Shown here one piece after another: positions 1 through 11,872 of a DNA stretch of 64,000 bases. Location: positions 509,103 through 573,102 of the forward strand of contig CAJNDS010001046.1 of assembly GCA_905221605.1 (NCBI GenBank), read 5' to 3'. Below the pieces are notes generated by a model. That model searched no databases and had not been told where the DNA came from. It saw only the letters and a program-made list of their open reading frames with translations. Positions within the stretch are counted from its first letter, which is position 1, and every line of letters starts with the position of its first letter. The translations under genes and the position numbers were made by a program. The DNA is from Symbiodinium natans (Eukaryota; Sar; Dinophyceae; Suessiales; Symbiodiniaceae).

Positions 1-475
<475 letters not shown>

Positions 476-1230
476 GACCTCTTCCTCTTGCCTTCGTGTG
501 ATCCCTCTTCTCTGGTCTGCATACTCTCTTTCTCTGGGACTCCCGGGCTGGAGGACAGGGACGACGTCCAGGCGGTGGCGGCCGAAGCTCTTCTGGAAGC
601 CGTAGCCACCGGAAAGACCAGAGAGACCACCTTGGGGCCTCGCAGCGAGAGAGCAGCGTCAGTGACAGCGAAGGCAGAGGAACATTGCAAGCGAAGCCAG
701 AGCAAGCAAAACCCAAGAGGAAAAATCACAAAGAGAGAGAGAGAGAGAGAGCGCGAGAGCAGAGAAAGAGAGAGAGAGAGAGAGCAAAAAGAACAAACAG
801 AAGGAGAGGAGCTCTCACTCTTTCGCGTATAGAAGACCCCAAAAGGAAGAAAGGCCCGCACAGGAATTCAAAGAAGCACCCGAGCAGAGCCTGGAGAGGT
901 AGCCAGGCATCGATCTCTGTGGTCTCATCACCTGTGCTGCATACAAGACTGCTTTGCGGTTCAGGCCGGCTGACGGGACGAGGCTCTTGCGAAATGTTCC
1001 GAAGTGTTCGCTACCCTTTGGCCCACAGCATGAGCCCCAGAAATGCTGCGGATGCTGCTGCATATGACGCTCCATGCCACGCTCCATGACCCTTACTTGG
1101 CCGCCATGTGCGGAGCCCTTGACATGCGACCAAGTGCACGTTTTTCTCTGATTGTTTTTTGTTTGTGCGGCTTTCGCCTGCGAAGATGAACGTCTCCTGA
1201 TCTTGGGGTCAGCAGCGAAGCTCCCTCAGG
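476..1230. other. Intergenic, no recognisable gene; GA tract
   Basis: No convincing coding signal. A purine (GA)n tract with small interruptions occupies about 735-786. Open frames here are short and dominated by Arg-Glu from the tract. Confidence 0.5.
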
Positions 1231-1253
1231 AATGCTTCGTCCAGAGAGTTCGA

Positions 1254-2330
1254 TTACCAAGGCCTGCCCGGCAAGATCGGTGAGAGCAGCCTGTTTGTCG
1301 TGTCACCGCAGGTTCTTGACCTGGTGCAAAGCATGTGCACATACCATTCATCTCCAAACCGAGCTTTGGGACATGCTGAGCACCTTGCTCTCATCATTTT
1401 ATAGTTGCAGTAGTCACCCGGCGCAAGCACTTTCTTGCCACGCCACATGCGCTTCTTCAGGATCTGGCAAACAGTGTTAGAGCGGCAGCAGAAGGCAGAA
1501 ACCAAATGTCAAGGGATGGCAAGACTATGGCAAGGGGGCACAGTGGCACACATGTGCCCAAGGAGAAACACAAAACATGGGCCCTGCCAACCCTCCCCGA
1601 GACTTGGGGTTCCTTTCGACCCTTCACCGTGGCAGCACGGGCAAGGAGAGAGCCTCAGGAAAGGCCAAAGTGCTGCAAAACCTCTGCACAAGCTCGGAGC
1701 ATCATCTCGGGACCCTGGCAACTGCGGAACTTCTTGCGGAAGGTCCAACCCTCACTTCGATCTGCCCAGCGAGTAAAGAGAAGTTCTGATGTTGGGCTCA
1801 ATTTGGTCTGTGGGGCTCTTGGGCTTCGAGCACGTGCGATATGGGAAGGGACATCCTGCCTCGTTTGGTTCGCTTCTTGTTGAACATTGTAACCTTGCCA
1901 CCGTCAAACCAAAGGCTGCCGTGCTGGACTACCTTGAGTGCTGGGATGTTCTGCGGCACCTTGATATCCCGGTCTGCACCTTCGAAAAGTGAAGGAACTT
2001 CGGGACCAGCGAAAAGGGAGGCAGCCGCGAAATCACCTGAGCAATGAAAATCAGCGGCTGTCAAGTCAGAGCTGAGTGCACTGACCTTCCATGAGCGATA
2101 GCATGTGCTGGTGGTCCAGATCCACCTTAGCAGCGGCCCAAAGGCCCAAAGAGGACCCCAAAATGGATCAGGATGGACCCATGGCCTATCATGGCGCAAA
2201 GTCTCTACGGGCGCGCCTGTGCAAGGCGTGGCTGCACGCTGACAGCATTGCCCCCCTCCGCCGGGATCGGTGCTGACGCCAAGAAGCACCTCCACACCCA
2301 GAGGCCATGATGTCATGGGAGTCATGGGAG
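1254..2330 (-). other. Possible unrecognised minus-strand exons
   Basis: Two minus-strand stretches look more protein-like than their surroundings: about 1254-1505, rich in charged residues with several Cys (CSACPKARFGDEW), and about 1800-2020 (FEGADRDIKVPQ... KVTMFNKKRTKRGR). They lie downstream of PRPF4 on the same strand. I do not recognise a family and see no complete gene. They could be exons of a small multi-exon gene or chance open frames. A 9-bp tandem triplication lies at about 2308-2336. Confidence 0.2.
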
Positions 2331-2334
2331 TCAT

Positions 2335-4180
2335 GGGTCAAACAAGTTCAACAAATTGCAGAACGCTTCACTCAGCATGGTGCTGCTGGGCCATCATACA
2401 CCTCGATTTGCCACCCGGACCAAGCAGGCGCGTCAAGATCCAAGCTCAGCCAAGACACAGGGTCAAGCCAAGCGCAATGGCAATGAGAGTGCCCAGCAGG
2501 CCACCTTTCCGGCTCATGTTGAACAGCTTGCATGTTCTCACGAGCGCATTCAATGACGTCCATGTTCCCAAGAAGATGTCTATGACGACAACACAAGGCC
2601 ACGGTGATCCTAGCAGAATAACGTCACCAAGAATGTGTATGGGCCTGCTTTTGCCATTGCAGGATGGCTCCCGCAAGGCCGCAAGGCCCGTACACACCCG
2701 CTCCCAAGACTCGGGCCCTACTAAAGGATTCCAAGAAAGCTCTTCCACACTGTGCAATGCTGTGCAATACTGCGCAATTCCACAAACTCGAACCAAAACA
2801 ACATGATTGACATGTATGGTCCCAGCGGCCATCTTTTCATCAACGCATGAGTACTTCAGATCTATCCAGTCAACATGCTGCTGCTTCTTCAAGCCCTGCA
2901 TGTTCTCACTGAGCATTGCCACTTAGCATCCCTCGGTCAAGAGCATTCAAGTTGACTTGCCCGGCGACTTTGGTGAACAGTTCAAGAAAGTATATAAACA
3001 TGTAGGCGCTGGTTGCCAAAACCAGCTACTTTGGAGCAGTTGTGCGTGTCTTTTTCGCTGACATTGCTTCGTGCAACCGTCAAACTGAAGTGTGAGCGCG
3101 GACACTTGCAGCGCTAACCGTAAGGAGTCGGAGCTTACGGTTTACGGCACGATACGAGCTACCAGAGCATGCAATGGCTAGCCGGCGGCTAGCACAATAA
3201 GAACGCACATGTTACCAGAGGATCCAGTGGCCGCGCCCAGTGGCCACAGCGTGCCCGCACCAGCGCATTATGGCCGCGCAAAAAGAACGCGATAAGAACG
3301 TACAAGGTCTTTTGGGGCCCGTAGGGAGGCAAAAGAAGCCCAACATGAGGGCTGCCCACTGAAGTGCCGCCCCGATGTAGCCGGCATGCAGGTATTCTTT
3401 GAGATCTTTCGGGAGTGACAGGGCGGCGGTCCCTCTCCATACCTCAATTTCTGGTCCAGACGACGCGCATCAGGAGCATCAGCGAGGGGCTGGGAAGCGG
3501 GGCGGGGGGAAGACAGGGCCACGCAATGACGAAGGAAGCCCTTAAGAGTCAGCGCCAACGGCAGGATGCTGGAAATGGGGTCGGCACAGGGAGCCATGAA
3601 GTCCATGAAGGGTTCCCGTGTCCAATTGGAGCCATTGCTGGAAGTGCATGCTAGGCTAGCGCTTTTTGTTCATCCAAAACGCTTTGAGACAGAAACTGGC
3701 AGCAGATGGCGGCAGATGGCAGCTGCAGTCCAAGCGAACGAGAAGACAACGCTTCAAGCTTTCCTCGCAGCCTCTTCCGTTCTCTCTCTTTCCTCGCGGC
3801 GAGAAGGCTGACTCTACACGGACCACATCACCATACATCACCACATCACCACATCACCACATCACCACATCACTTGTTGGCGTTCCTTTCATAAACGTCC
3901 CGAAGCCTGGGGGCCCCGCACTGGGCTCTCACGCATTCGCAGAGATTTGCCTCTCAGGTCATGAAGGCGGTGGCATCGACGGGAGGCTCGGCCTTGCCCT
4001 GAGAAGAAAGGAAAACAGAAGAAGAAGAAGACAGAAGAGAACAGATCTCAAGAAGCAACGAAATTTAAAAACAAATGAAGACAAGAAAAAGAGGGCAAGA
4101 GAGAGAGAGAGAGAGCGGGAGAGAGAGAGAGAGAGGAGTGCAAGTGCAAAACTCCCCCCCCCCCCCGCTTGTTTTTTGCA
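2335..4180. other. Intergenic, simple repeats only
   Basis: No gene recognised. Contents: a 10-bp repeat (TGTGCAATGC, ~3 copies, about 2753-2780); an 8-bp repeat (CATCACCA, ~5 copies, about 3829-3872); a GA tract (about 4093-4136); and a poly-C run (about 4154-4166). Confidence 0.5.
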
Positions 4181-4184
4181 TCTC

Positions 4185-5730
4185 AACCCAGGCCTGCGTC
4201 GACCAAAACTTCAGAGTGCGGTCGAAGGCCACTGAGCCTATGTAGTGGTGGCCTCAAGGAGCGGGCCGAGCGGGCCTCTCTTTGCTGCACACTTTGTTCA
4301 TCTTTGTTCTCCCAATCTTCACTGTCACCTTCCACTTTCGCTGAGGGGACCGCCACCAACAGCGGCAGGGATGTGGTCAGCACCCATGACGCGGCCCTCG
4401 TGACCAATAAGAACCTGCAATTGGATGCAATTGGGCACTTTTAAGACTACTTGGACGGCTGGATGCCCGGTCGCAAGAGATAATCCCAGCCCCCTAAGCC
4501 TGCCTTCACGACCTTCCAGTCTGTCGTAGAGCAAATCTTCACTGTGCCATCGTAGCTGGAAGTCAACACCAGGCGCCCCTCACCTTTCTCAAAGCTCACC
4601 TCACAATGAACAGCATTAAACAGCGTTGAACCGCTGGCCGCCGCAGAGAAACACGACGTCAAGCCCGAGTCAAGCCTCCGAAATAAGCTTGTTGTGGAGC
4701 AAGAGGTTGTGCGTGCACCTTGCTCAACTCAGCGCTTCCATTCATCTTGCTTGCAACACATCCGGGTCCAGCTGCACTTATCTGCACCGCACCTCCTCTT
4801 CCGCAAATCCCAGACACGCATGCTGTGATCATCACTGGCCGTCGCAAGGATGGTGCCGCGTGGATGGAAGTCGACGGCAAGGACCTCGTTCTGTTTCGCT
4901 TAAACTTACAAGCTTAGCGCCAAGATGCGCCGACGCATGGACTTCCAACGCTGCTGAAAGCAGCTGACCCCACATGAAAACTGATACAACCCAGACGCCA
5001 CTATTCAATATCCACATGATCATACCTCGCCCCACCTGTTTGCCGTGCGCCGCCAGAGGCATGACGGTCTTACCGCTGCGCAAGTCCCAGACCTCTGCAC
5101 CAGAGGCATGTGTGCATGTGTGGAGTGCCCACATGCACAACACGTGCTCACGACGCAGAAGGCACTGGGCGTCTATGCTCGAACAACACCACCAAGATCA
5201 CTGGTGGCCACAAGAGAGCCATCAGGGTGCACTGAGCAGCCATACACTGGCCGAGAGTGGCCTTCCTGAAGGCTGTTGCAACTGCACATAGCTCCAAATA
5301 ACATCGCAGCGTGCAGGCTGACAAAGGTTTTTGCGTCCTGCAGCAGGAGCTCTGTGGTTGTTTCTACGTCCCACAACCGCCAGCTCATGTCCTGGCCATG
5401 TCCAGATGATCATGCTGAAAATTTTCCTCACGAGATAAACGCCAGGTTGCATGAGACGTGGAAATCACGTGCTCGCCCATCGGATGGAACCTGCAGGCCA
5501 AGTGCATTGAACTCGCTGAGCTCCCATATCTGTCGGACTCTGGGCTTCCCGGCACCACTCTGTTGACCCGCTCCTGGCTTCACACGATGTGCCACGATGT
5601 GCCACGATGTGCCACGATGTGCCACGATGTGCCCGTGCCACGATGTGCCACGATGTGCCACAGGGACCTCGTGGCCCTCCAGCACGTTGACTGGCTGGCT
5701 CTCGGATAACGACCAGAGGCTAATCCTGAA
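4185..5730 (-). CDS. PRPF4: PRPF4 C-terminal WD40 exons
   Basis: In transcript order the blocks are: ISLWSLSESQPVNVLEGHE (~5669-5727); ERVNRVV (~5552-5573); FHPMGEHVISTSHATWRLS (~5420-5495); SWRLWDVETTTELLLQ (~5330-5390); EGHSRPVYGCSVHPDGSLVA (~5187-5265); VWDLRSGKTVMPLAAHGKQ (~5036-5104); VLAVDFHPRGTILATASDD then RVWDLRKRRC (~4788-4887); RLVLTSSYDGTVKI (~4497-4625); IGHEGRVMGADHIPA (~4345-4416); and SVAFDRTLKFWSTQAW (~4190-4240). The order and GH...WD spacing match the Prp4 beta-propeller to its final 'yDRT.KlW' strand. The intron after HGKQ is AG|GTGGGG...ACGAG|GT; the one after ELLLQ begins GACGC, not GT. Confidence 0.85.
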
Positions 5731-8140
5731 AAAATAGTGTCTGCAACGTGCCTTAACATATGGCCCGTAAAGGGGGCTCTTATATACTCCTTATGCAAAC
5801 CCAAGGGCCATGTGAAAAGACAAGTAACTACCCTTACAGGCAACCAGACGGGCACAAGCTATCACAAGCTGTGGTGCTTCTGTCAGCTTCTAAGAAAAAA
5901 GCGTGACAGGTAAGCGTGGGTACTGCGGAATCTCCTGGAGTCTGCGGAGGCTGAGGCCAAGCGCACCGTGTTGCCTCGGATCGATGATCTCTCTAGTCTC
6001 TCTGAGCAGCATTGAGCGAAGCTCAATCGTTCATGATCTACTTCATGCTGCCCTTCGCAAGGAAACCGGGAGAAAAAACATATTCCTTGCTGGTCAAGAG
6101 TAAGCCCTCAGGTTGACAATCTTCCAAGCAGTGAGATGCCAGGTGCATCAGGTCTGAGGTGTGAAGTTTGTGAAGTTGCGCAGTGTATAACTCTTGTGTT
6201 CGTTGTTTGGTTTCCTACCTTACCTCTAGACTCAAACAAGGCAACGAGCTAGGCAGACGAACCCTCGCTCTTTGTTAGACGTCTTGCTTCTTGCCTCTTG
6301 CCGCTTGCCTCTTGCTTCTTTGCTGAAGCAAGCGGTTTTCACGCCAAAACTACTGCAAACTGAGCATCCTCCGGCTGTACACGTAATCACGGGAGAGGGC
6401 CAAAGCTTCCGAGGCCTCATTAGTGGGATTTTGAGCCTTGGAGGGCCCACTAGATCTGCAAACTCCCAAAAGCGTTTTGCACGTTGGCCTTGTTGGTGGC
6501 CATGAATGGTGTTTCCCCGTACAGAATCATAGGCAATACTGATCATTTATCCCAATTAGCAGGCGCTTGCATGTGACATATGACACTTGTCTCTGTGACA
6601 GCGGCACAAATCTTCGGGGTCTGGGCCTTCAAGCATGACATATCATTAGAGGTATGATAGGGTATGATAGTTCCGAGATGTTATGAGGATGGCGCACCCC
6701 ACATGTCGCATTCTCGTGACCGTCTGCCTGTTTTGAGGCCTTCACACCAATTCAAGGTCAAAACGTCACGACAGAGGATAGCCTTTGCCCCAGCAAGCAA
6801 ATTACAAAACCGAAAGTGACGACAGTTGCGAGGATGACGCACCCTGGACTGCGACTCATGCGCGACACTCGCGAACTCTTGGCGAACGCTTCGCGGACGT
6901 TTCGCGCTCGACCTTGGGTCACCTGATGTCACCTCCTGAACCCCTGGAACCCCAACCTTTTAGAACGGGAACTCTGCTACACTCTCAGGGAGAAAGAGTG
7001 TGCAGCGCTTTGCAAGGGTTTTACGAGCACGAATGTCCAAAGGCACGGATCTCTGACGGAGCACACAAGTCACACAAGTCACACAAGGGCAACTCTGCGT
7101 TGTCAACATCCGGGTTCCAGGCCCTCAAAGGGAGGTGTGCCTTTGCAACTGGGGTGCCATGCCACGCTGTTGCACCTCCGCTGCCAATGAAAAGCGTGAA
7201 TCTGGGGGCTTAAGACCCGATTAGAGACTTTCGGTCCCGCGAGAAAGCGAATCGCGAGACATATCGGAAAATCCCAACGAAAAAGCAATCTGTACAACTG
7301 GTCCAGCGGAGAGGGATGCCGTGTGGATTCCAGTGCTGGATGACGGTAGGCTGAGCACATCAAAAGCCAGAGCACCCAAAGCACAGAACAGAAAGCATTC
7401 CATTCACACCTGTCTTCGCCGACACGGATGGTCAGGACGGGATCGCATGAAGGGGTCTTCCACAGCTTGATGAAGCCAGACCTTGGTCTCAAAGTTGTGA
7501 AAAAGGTGTGAAAGTTGTGTCAGTTGTTAACAAGTCATGTCGAACTCTTGTTGTGTGCTTTGTGTTCATGGGGGACCAGCCAGGAGGAGGTGCAGAAGAG
7601 CGAGGCATCTGGGGAGAACTTCCCCTGTGTCAGTGGCCGCTCATCGCCCACCTGGTACTTCCCCTCTGCACAACATATTCCACATACTCCAGAAAGGGGT
7701 CTACGACGAGTCTACGAGGGTTCTAAAGGAAGCCAATCCAACTCCTACTTCTGAGGGGCGGCGCTGAAAGCTTGGCAAAATCCCGGGCGGTCAAGTTCCA
7801 ACATGGTCCAACATGGTCCAACTCTAAAGCAAAACACTTCTGAAGGAAACTACCCTCTCGAAGTTGTCCTCACCTGCGAGACCTCGGCCACCATGGACTT
7901 TTGCAGGAACATGGAGAAGCGATCCACCCGCTCCTGTTCTTCTGCTCGTTTCTGTGCATGTCTGTGCATTGCTGCTTCTACAGCATCTTCTAGCGATTCT
8001 AGCCCAGGTTTGCCCCGGAAGTGAGAGAAGCACCTTAAGAGGGAGATCGGCGTCATACCCTCAAAGAGGAAACAAACTCTGCTTGCTCTGTGAAAAGGTC
8101 ACAACCGCTAGCCACGAGTCTGGGTGAAGAACTTCATAGC

Positions 8141-8183
<43 letters not shown>

Positions 8184-8319
8184 AGAGTCCAGTATCGGTG
8201 CCTGCAAACATGCCAACCACTGCGTATGAGGGGCGGCACAAAACCTAAAAAGCCAAAAACCTCCAAGCGCCCGCTCTCACAGACCCTCTCGATGCTCAAA
8301 CTGCGTGTGAGCTAAACAA

Positions 8320-8350
<31 letters not shown>

Positions 8351-10005
8351 GAGCGAGAGAGCGAGGGAGGCAAAGAACCAGAGAGCACTTATTTTGCATT
8401 GCATCCACTTAGCGGGCAGGTCTCAGAGTCAGAAATTCTACACCGCTGCAGTGTTCCACTGTCGAGATGACAGCGCACGCTAGGGTCTTGCTGGCGTAAA
8501 GCAAGATAAACAGTAAGAGAAATAGCAAGACAGATAATGAAAGACAGTTGAAGAAACAAAAAAGCCAAGAATCAGGAGGAGGCAGTTGCATGCCAAAAAA
8601 AGGAGTGCCGAGCACCTCGTATTCCACCGGGTCTTCATCCATCCTTTGTCGTCGCTCCTTCACCTTTCCAGCGTCATGCCGGCTCTTCGTTCGAGGAACA
8701 CATGTAACACAATGTAACATCGTGCGGAATTTGCGAAACAGCATCTGAGGACGGTTCCAATCGCTGGTTGGCCCTGGCCAGCGACCTTTAAGCAGCAAAA
8801 CAGGCGTGTGCGACTTTTGTCGGCTTGCAGCCAACTTGCAGAGAACTTGCAAACCTTCCAAACAACCCCCCTAAAATCCGAAAATTCTGGGCCACTGGCC
8901 AGTCCGCGATCTTCACCCTTGCGTCCAACAGCTCTTCCACCCCTTCAGTGTAGAAGAGGTCCTAGCTGCTGTACGAGGCAGCTGCGACGGAATTGAGCGA
9001 GATGCCGAACATTGGCGAACTGAATTGAACTGGCAAGTGAGCCCCCCAGCTACTGCCCCATTTTCAATGCACTGTTTGCAAATTTCAGCAAAGAACAACA
9101 CACACACACACACACACACACATACATACACTCACCGTGCACATGTGATCTCCAGCACTTGTCCAGACAGCAATCAAAGACATACCGCAGTTTTCACCTG
9201 ATGCGGCAGCTCGCCCCTCCATGTGAGCTGCAAGTAGCTGAGACTCCAGGTCATTAAATGCTCCTATAGTGAACGAGATCGGAGATGATCTTTTCTTATC
9301 GGAGAGCTCTCGGAGAGCTCTCGGAGAGCTCTCGGAGAGCGGGGGTCAGATGCTCGGAGGATCTCGGCGGTCTGGGCCGAGCCATGGGTCGGGGGGAGGG
9401 GTTGAAAATGGTTGAAAATGGTTGAAAATGGTTGAACATGGTTGAAAGACGAGAAGACATTGTGACGACTGAGGTGCACTCTGGTGCCTCGTCGCCAGTC
9501 GACTCCTGCCTCTTTGAGTCCAAGGTCGGTGCGGTACCTGAGAACTGCTCGGCGCCGCTGTTTCTGGGTGCAATCTGCTTTGTGCCGTGACCAGGTCCCC
9601 GTGTCCGGAAATATGCAAGGAACACATGGGAAAAAATTGACTGAGGAAAGTGCGCCCTGCCATGATGGTCCTCAAGCGGTCCCGCCGCTCGTACGGCCCC
9701 TCGCCGAAGATACACGCCTTCGAAGAAACGTGTTGGACCAGTGTAGTTGTCGGGAGTCTCGCATACGACGGCATGAAAGCACAAACGGGGCGCAACTGGG
9801 GCCCACACTGGTTCACCAAACTCTCGGAGCTTGGCTTTCACCTGCGCGTCTCCAGTGGGCACCGCCAGCCTCGCAGAACAGCACAACGTTCATCGAACAT
9901 TCGAACCTTCCAATCTCGAAACATCGCGTTCTGCCGAGCGCTGTGCTCGCGCTGGGTTCGCTTTTGCTCGAAGGCCCGCACAGCGTCTTCGTGCTGCTGC
10001 CTCAG
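4185..10005 (-). CDS. PRPF4: PRPF4/Prp4-like U4/U6 snRNP WD40 protein, many exons
   Basis: Homologue of the U4/U6 small nuclear ribonucleoprotein Prp4, a scaffold of the U4/U6.U5 tri-snRNP in the nuclear spliceosome. Read right to left on the minus strand, the pieces occur in the family's order. A charged helix (AFEQKRTQREH, ~9925-10000) comes first, then the PRP4/SFM motif split in two (KAKLREFGEPV ~9810-9876; FGEGPYERRDRLRTIM ~9660-9723), a linker helix (~7888-8000), and WD40 blades from ~7645 down to ~4190. Introns are small and noncanonical in places, as in dinoflagellates. Assignment rests on at least twelve ordered matches, not on one. One blade between ~7130 and ~5730 was not confidently located, and exact exon edges and both termini are uncertain. 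Whether the copy is functional cannot be judged without transcripts. Confidence 0.85.
5575..5665. repeat. 10-bp minisatellite inside a PRPF4 intron
   Basis: Unit ACGATGTGCC repeated about five times, a short interruption, then two more. It sits between the exon ending LEGHE and the exon starting ERVNRVV, so it forms most of that intron. Confidence 0.9.
5731..7130. other. Long PRPF4 intron region, one blade not located
   Basis: The region should contain the exon(s) joining FHP of blade 2 to ISLWSL, but I could not place it securely. A candidate minus-strand stretch about 6445-6540 reads GETPFMATNKANVQNAFGSL and is not WD-like; it may belong to nothing. Short tandem duplications: GGTATGATAG x2 (~6651-6670) and TCACACAAG x3 (~7062-7088). 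Confidence 0.4.
7130..8005 (-). CDS. PRPF4: PRPF4 middle exons: linker helix and first WD40 blades
   Basis: About 7888-8000 encodes a helix (KRAEEQERVDRFSMFLQKSM) ending SQ before a GTGAGG donor. About 7572-7645 encodes VGDERPLTQGKFSPDASLF followed by a Trp, the start of WD blade 1 ('GDdRPls..fSp'). About 7421-7480 encodes SGFIKLWKTPSCDPVLTIR, the blade's WD strand. About 7140-7180 encodes CNSVAWHPSCKG, the 'v.fHP' strand of the next blade. Confidence 0.75.
8130..8370. repeat. Two GA tracts
   Basis: (GA)n at about 8143-8180 and interrupted (GA)n/GAGCGA at about 8320-8368. They lie within the span between middle and N-terminal PRPF4 exons and are presumed intronic. Confidence 0.9.
8371..9290. 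other. Presumed PRPF4 intron; CA tract and possible exon
   Basis: A minus-strand stretch about 8600-8690 reads AGKVKERRQRMDEDPVEYEV. Its position and composition suit the low-conservation Prp4 linker after the SFM motif, but this is a guess. A (CA)n tract lies at about 9098-9121. Confidence 0.35.
9293..9455. repeat. 11-bp and 10-bp minisatellites in PRPF4 span
   Basis: TCGGAGAGCTC repeated ~4 times at about 9299-9342, then GGTTGAAAAT repeated ~5 times at about 9403-9448. Both lie between PRPF4 exons. Confidence 0.9.
9655..10005 (-). CDS. PRPF4: PRPF4 N-terminal exons (PRP4/SFM motif)
   Basis: Three exon-like blocks. About 9925-10000 encodes a charged helix (HEDAVRAFEQKRTQREHSAR) typical of the stretch before the motif. 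About 9810-9876 encodes VPTGDAQVKAKLREFGEPV. About 9660-9723 encodes IFGEGPYERRDRLRTIMA. Together the last two form the hallmark 'lGEPi-lFGEgp-eRRerLr' signature of the PRP4-like (SFM) domain. The signature is split by an intron between the GEPV and IFGEG halves. The initiator Met was not identified. Confidence 0.8.
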
Positions 10006-10259
10006 CCCAATCTACTCTGCTCTCAAGAGAATGAACACACGGCTTCACGCATTCACTACGTTGGAACCGAAAAAACATCGTGCATTCCTTCCAAGAACAA
10101 ACTTGCAGGGCAACCTATCCTCCTGCCTGGATGCACATGCAGTGGGTCAAATACCCCTAAGACTGGAACCGGGCACGTGCCATATCATCGGCAGCCCCGG
10201 CAACAATGTCTGCATCGGAGGGCACATGGATGTTGGATCCCGTGAATGCCTCACCTCGG

Positions 10260-10500
10260 CTAGCAGTTCGGACGGGCAAGGTGAGGTGGTGTGAGATACA
10301 AGATGACAAGCATGCAGCTGGCACACGTCGTGAGAACACACGAAGCAGAGAAAACCTCACCCTGCAACGTGTCCCATGGCCGCACGCCGAAACGATCAAC
10401 AAATCTATCCAAGAGGCGCTCTTCTCCAGCAGCCCCCAGGGATCTGAGCAGCCGCAACAATTCAGAAGCATTTTGGCCGAATTTCTGCGTAATCACTTGC
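10260..10500 (-). CDS. Unrecognised exon, possible upstream gene
   Basis: Minus-strand open stretch with a helical, charged protein (ELLRLLRSLGAAGEERLLDR, then FVDRFGVRPWDTLQG) that ends at a plausible donor, CAG|GGTGAGG. It is immediately upstream of the PRPF4 N-terminal block. It could be an extra 5' PRPF4 exon or the last exon of a separate gene. The family is not recognised. Confidence 0.35.
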
Positions 10501-10629
10501 TAATGCTACTCCATGCCCAAGGCGTCCCCTCTTGAGTTTGATGATATCGGTCTGAGCGACGCGCGTCCATTTTGCTTCTACATTCAACACAAAAAACGGA
10601 CCTTCGTCGCCCACGCAAGACTAAAGAAC

Positions 10630-11651
10630 CTAAAGTTGACCTAAAGATTGTAGGAGGTCGGTACATTTCGATATGTCTTTTTGGCTTGGTACGTTTTTGT
10701 ACTGTACATGGCCAGCAACAGAAAAACACGGGGCCACATTGTTCAGTTGCCGCCAAAGACTGTTGTAGCTCTCGCCAAGATTCTCCAGACGGCCTAGCTC
10801 GTCGGAGAATTCATCTCTCTTCTTTCGAAAGTCCACACGGCCTTGGGTGTTCCTTGCGCGCTTGCTTCTGAACTTCCTCGACGGAGCCCTTCCCTGCCCC
10901 GGACACTTGTCAGGCGCATCGGTTCCGTGTCCTTGCGGAGGACACATAACTGGCGTAACTCGTAGAGCCGGGAACGTGCCATCATTGATCTCAGCAGTAG
11001 TCAAGAAGCCATCCAACAATGCTTTTTTGTAGTCCCGGGAGCTCAGCCTCGGGATTCGCGAGTACATCCTTCCACATCTCCTTGGGCATGTAGTCACGCG
11101 ACCAAGCAATTTGGAAGCAGGTGCCAGCATTGGCATCCTGATTTGGATGTGAGCGGAAGGGAAATTGGCAGGCGGCAAGCTGATCCACAAGATCAAGCAG
11201 TTCTCGGGCGTTCTGATGCTTGGGTGAGCAACACAGCGGGCGCATGCCCCGATCTGCTGCTGCGGGCTGGCGGGAGTCCCGAAGCACTTTCCGGGGCAGT
11301 TCCAGTGGAAAGATGTGGAAAGTGCGTTGCAGAGTCGTGGCCTGTCAGCGCAGCTGTGAGCAAGCGCTTGGCGCTTGGTTTTCCACCCCATGGGACGGGC
11401 TGCCCCCTCCAGGGGCCGGAAGTGAGGGGCTTCACAGCTGATCAAGGCTTGCTTTGGGCCTACGGGCAACAGGAATCATTCAAACGACCTACCTGACTAG
11501 ACCTGAGGAAGCGTGAGCGTTCAACGGTAAAGCTCGGCTTTGTGCTTGAGAGCCAGGCTTCGAGTTTGAGATATATTTTATCCCATGCCTTCCGGTTGCC
11601 AGCATGGTCAGACACCGACCCGGTAGCCAGTGAGGATAGATACCGCCCCAT
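10630..11651 (-). CDS. Hypothetical protein, probably frameshifted or spliced
   Basis: A 279-residue minus-strand open frame (10630-11469) is overlapped by a shorter frame (10991-11287) that looks more protein-like there (AWSRDYMPKEMWKDVLANP). Another follows upstream at 11460-11651 (RKAWDKIYLKLEAWL). The most convincing segments lie in different frames, so this is either a multi-exon gene or a decayed one. The segment RKFRSKRARNTQGRVDFRKK is strongly basic. No family recognised. Confidence 0.3.
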
Positions 11652-11745
11652 AACTCTGGAACCGGTTCCGTTCCAACACCTTTTTAACTACTAATAAGGG
11701 TATCGTAGAAATATAAAGTTTGTTTTGTACCAAGATGACAGGCTT

Positions 11746-11872
11746 AGGGGCTGGGTTTAGGGTTTAGGGTTTACGGTTTAGGGTTTGGGGTTTAGGGTTT
11801 AGGGTTTAGGGTTTAGGGTTTAGGGTTTGGGGTTTAGGGTTTAGGGTTTAAAAGGGTTTAGGGTGAAATGTT
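11746..11872. repeat. Interstitial telomeric repeat (TTTAGGG)n
   Basis: About fifteen copies of TTTAGGG with occasional variants (TTTACGG, TTTGGGG). This is the plant/dinoflagellate telomere unit. The tract is flanked by unrelated sequence on both sides, so it is internal rather than a chromosome end in this assembly. A short echo (TTAGGGTTTAGGG) occurs near 13193. Confidence 0.9.
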
